Positions 62,730 to 64,000 of a stretch of DNA of 64,000 nucleotides are shown in pieces. This DNA is from Burkholderiales bacterium (lineage in GTDB: Bacteria > Pseudomonadota > Gammaproteobacteria > Burkholderiales > Burkholderiaceae_C): positions 124,001-188,000 of the forward strand of contig JAJUGJ010000003.1 of the NCBI GenBank assembly GCA_029268225.1, given 5' to 3'. The notes beneath the pieces are model-generated. The model was given only the letters and a program-made list of their open reading frames with translations. It made no database searches and was not told the DNA's origin. Positions within the stretch are counted from its first letter, which is position 1. Each line of letters opens with the position of its first letter. Made by a program: the position numbers and the translations under genes.

Positions 62730-64000
62730 GGCGCGGCGTGATCGTTGGAAAACTGCATGCGATGCAGGTTGCTGTAGATGCCGCCCAGGGTCAGCAATTC
62801 CTGGTGGGTGCCGATTTCAGCGATGCGTCCCTCGCTCATCACCACAATGCGATCGGCGTTGACGATGGTGGAGAGTCGGTGTGCGATCACCAAGGTGGTT
62901 CGACCGTGTCGCGCGTTGTCGAGGGCCACTTGGACCGCACGTTCGGACTCGGTGTCGAGCGCGGAGGTGGCTTCGTCCAGCAGCAGGATGGGGGCATCCT
63001 TGAGCAGGGCGCGCGCAATGGAGATGCGCTGGCGTTGGCCCCCCGACAGTCGGGCGCCGTTTTCGCCGATCTCGGTCTGGAAGCCTTGAGGCAGGGCCTC
63101 GATGAAGTCCAGCGCGTTGGCCGCTTGTGCCGCCCGTCGGACGTCGTCCTCGCTCACATCGGGGCGACCGTAGGCGATGTTGGCTGCAATGGTGTCGTTG
63201 AAGAGCACCACGTTCTGGGTCACCAGGCCGATGTTGGCGCGCAGTTCGCTGAGCTTCAATTGGTGGATGTCGACGCCATCCAGCAGGATGCGACCCTGGC
63301 TGGGCTCGTAAAAGCGCGGGATCAGCGACATCAGCGTCGATTTGCCACTGCCTGACGAGCCAACGAGCGCGACGGTTTCTCCGGGCTGGATGTCCAGCAC
63401 GATGTCGGTCAGGGCCGTGCGATCGGTGCCTGGGTAGCTGAAGCCCACCTGATCGAAGCGCAGGTGACCTTGCGCCCGGCCGATGGTTTGCGTGCCGGCA
63501 TCCACCTCCTCATCGGCATCCAGAAACTCGAACACGGACTGCGCAGCGGCCAGACCGCGTTGCAGTTGCTCGTTGACATTGGACAGGCGCTTCAGGGGCG
63601 ACAGCAGCAGGGCCATGGCGCCAAAGAACGACACGAAGCCGCCCACCGTCAACTGGTTCATGCTCGATTGCAGCGAGGCGTAGTAGATGATGGCGGCCAG
63701 CGCAATGACAGCGATCGTCTGCACGATGGGGCCGTTGGCTGCTGCCGTGGTCACCACTTTCATGCTGTAGCGGCGGATGGCGTTGGCGGTGGTGAAGAAG
63801 CGCTGTGCCTCGTAGCGCTCACTGCCGAAGATGCGGATTTCGCGATGGCCGCCAATCACTTCGTCGAGCACATGCGACAGCGTGCCCATGGTCGATTGCT
63901 GCGATTTGCTCAAGGTGCGCAAGCGGCGGCTGACGGAGCGGATCGTCCAGCCGATCAGGGGCAGCACGGTGAAGAAGGCCAGCGACAGTTGCCAGTTCAT
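62726..64000 (-). CDS. msbA: MsbA-type lipid A exporter (N-terminus beyond window)
   Basis: The last 424 residues of an ABC half-transporter; the first part lies past the right edge. Visible are membrane segments in the first ~150 residues, Walker A VALVGSSGSGKSTLMSL, Q-loop TQNVVLFND, signature LSGGQRQRISIARAL, Walker B ILLLDEATSALDTES and the switch IAHRLST. The match to MsbA is closer than for the exporter at 51-53 kb, so this is the better candidate for the housekeeping lipid A flippase. It overlaps the next gene by 4 bases. Confidence 0.88.
   Translation of the reverse strand: MNWQLSLAFFTVLPLIGWTIRSVSRRLRTLSKSQQSTMGTLSHVLDEVIGGHREIRIFGSERYEAQRFFTTANAIRRYSMKVVTTAAANGPIVQTIAVIALAAIIYYASLQSSMNQLTVGGFVSFFGAMALLLSPLKRLSNVNEQLQRGLAAAQSVFEFLDADEEVDAGTQTIGRAQGHLRFDQVGFSYPGTDRTALTDIVLDIQPGETVALVGSSGSGKSTLMSLIPRFYEPSQGRILLDGVDIHQLKLSELRANIGLVTQNVVLFNDTIAANIAYGRPDVSEDDVRRAAQAANALDFIEALPQGFQTEIGENGARLSGGQRQRISIARALLKDAPILLLDEATSALDTESERAVQVALDNARHGRTTLVIAHRLSTIVNADRIVVMSEGRIAEIGTHQELLTLGGIYSNLHRMQFSNDHAAP

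Overview
The window looks like a chromosomal segment of a betaproteobacterium of the order Burkholderiales, probably Comamonadaceae or the neighbouring Leptothrix/Aquabacterium group. The evidence is the moderately high GC content, a tmRNA whose tag reads ANDQKFALAA (close to the ANDERFALAA tag I recall for this order), the conserved order pilB-pilC-pilD-coaE-zapD-yacG, and argJ, secA and dciA lying near each other. No rRNA, ordinary tRNA, CRISPR array, transposase or integrase was seen.

Left part (1-17.4 kb), mostly housekeeping: a sulfotransferase, ssrA (tmRNA), an HD-GYP protein, argJ, a LytS/LytTR-type two-component pair coupled by overlap to a periplasmic binding protein, secA, a metal-uptake operon (outer-membrane barrel with His-rich stretches, ABC binding protein and permease, but no ATPase), dciA, a ccdAB toxin-antitoxin pair, and a rubredoxin with its reductase.

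Surface-sugar region (17.5-37.5 kb): a compact minus-strand pseudaminic-acid operon (pseB, pseC, pseF, pseG, a pseH-formyltransferase fusion, pseI, PIG-L deacetylase) faces a plus-strand rfaH-like gene. That gene is followed about 160 bp later by a perfect 12-nt ops element (GGCGGTAGCGTG), then a Wzx/Wzy polysaccharide operon (flippase, acetyltransferase, PhyH-type oxygenase, capsule-type transferase, polymerase, two glycosyltransferases), and then an SLBB outer-membrane exporter and a Wzz co-polymerase. This stretch has more AT-rich codon usage than its flanks and looks acquired. A WecA/WbpL-type initiating transferase lies just beyond on the other strand.

A second housekeeping block (37.5-44.3 kb) carries yacG, zapD, coaE and the type IV pilus genes pilD, pilC and pilB.

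LPS/heptose region (44.4-64 kb): a minus-strand operon of heptosyltransferase, MsbA-like exporter, three glycosyltransferases, methyltransferase and OafA-SGNH acyltransferase; a PP-loop enzyme with a QueC-like four-cysteine zinc site; two pyruvyltransferase-family genes; two more glycosyltransferases; the ADP-heptose genes gmhA, hldA and a fused hldC-gmhB; and a sialyltransferase-like gene overlapping a second msbA that runs off the end. Together the window encodes much of a cell-surface glycan programme: heptose supply, a nonulosonic acid (probably N-formylated), O-unit assembly and export, and decoration by acetyl, methyl and perhaps pyruvyl groups. The RfaH/ops pair is the likely transcription control for the Wzx/Wzy part.
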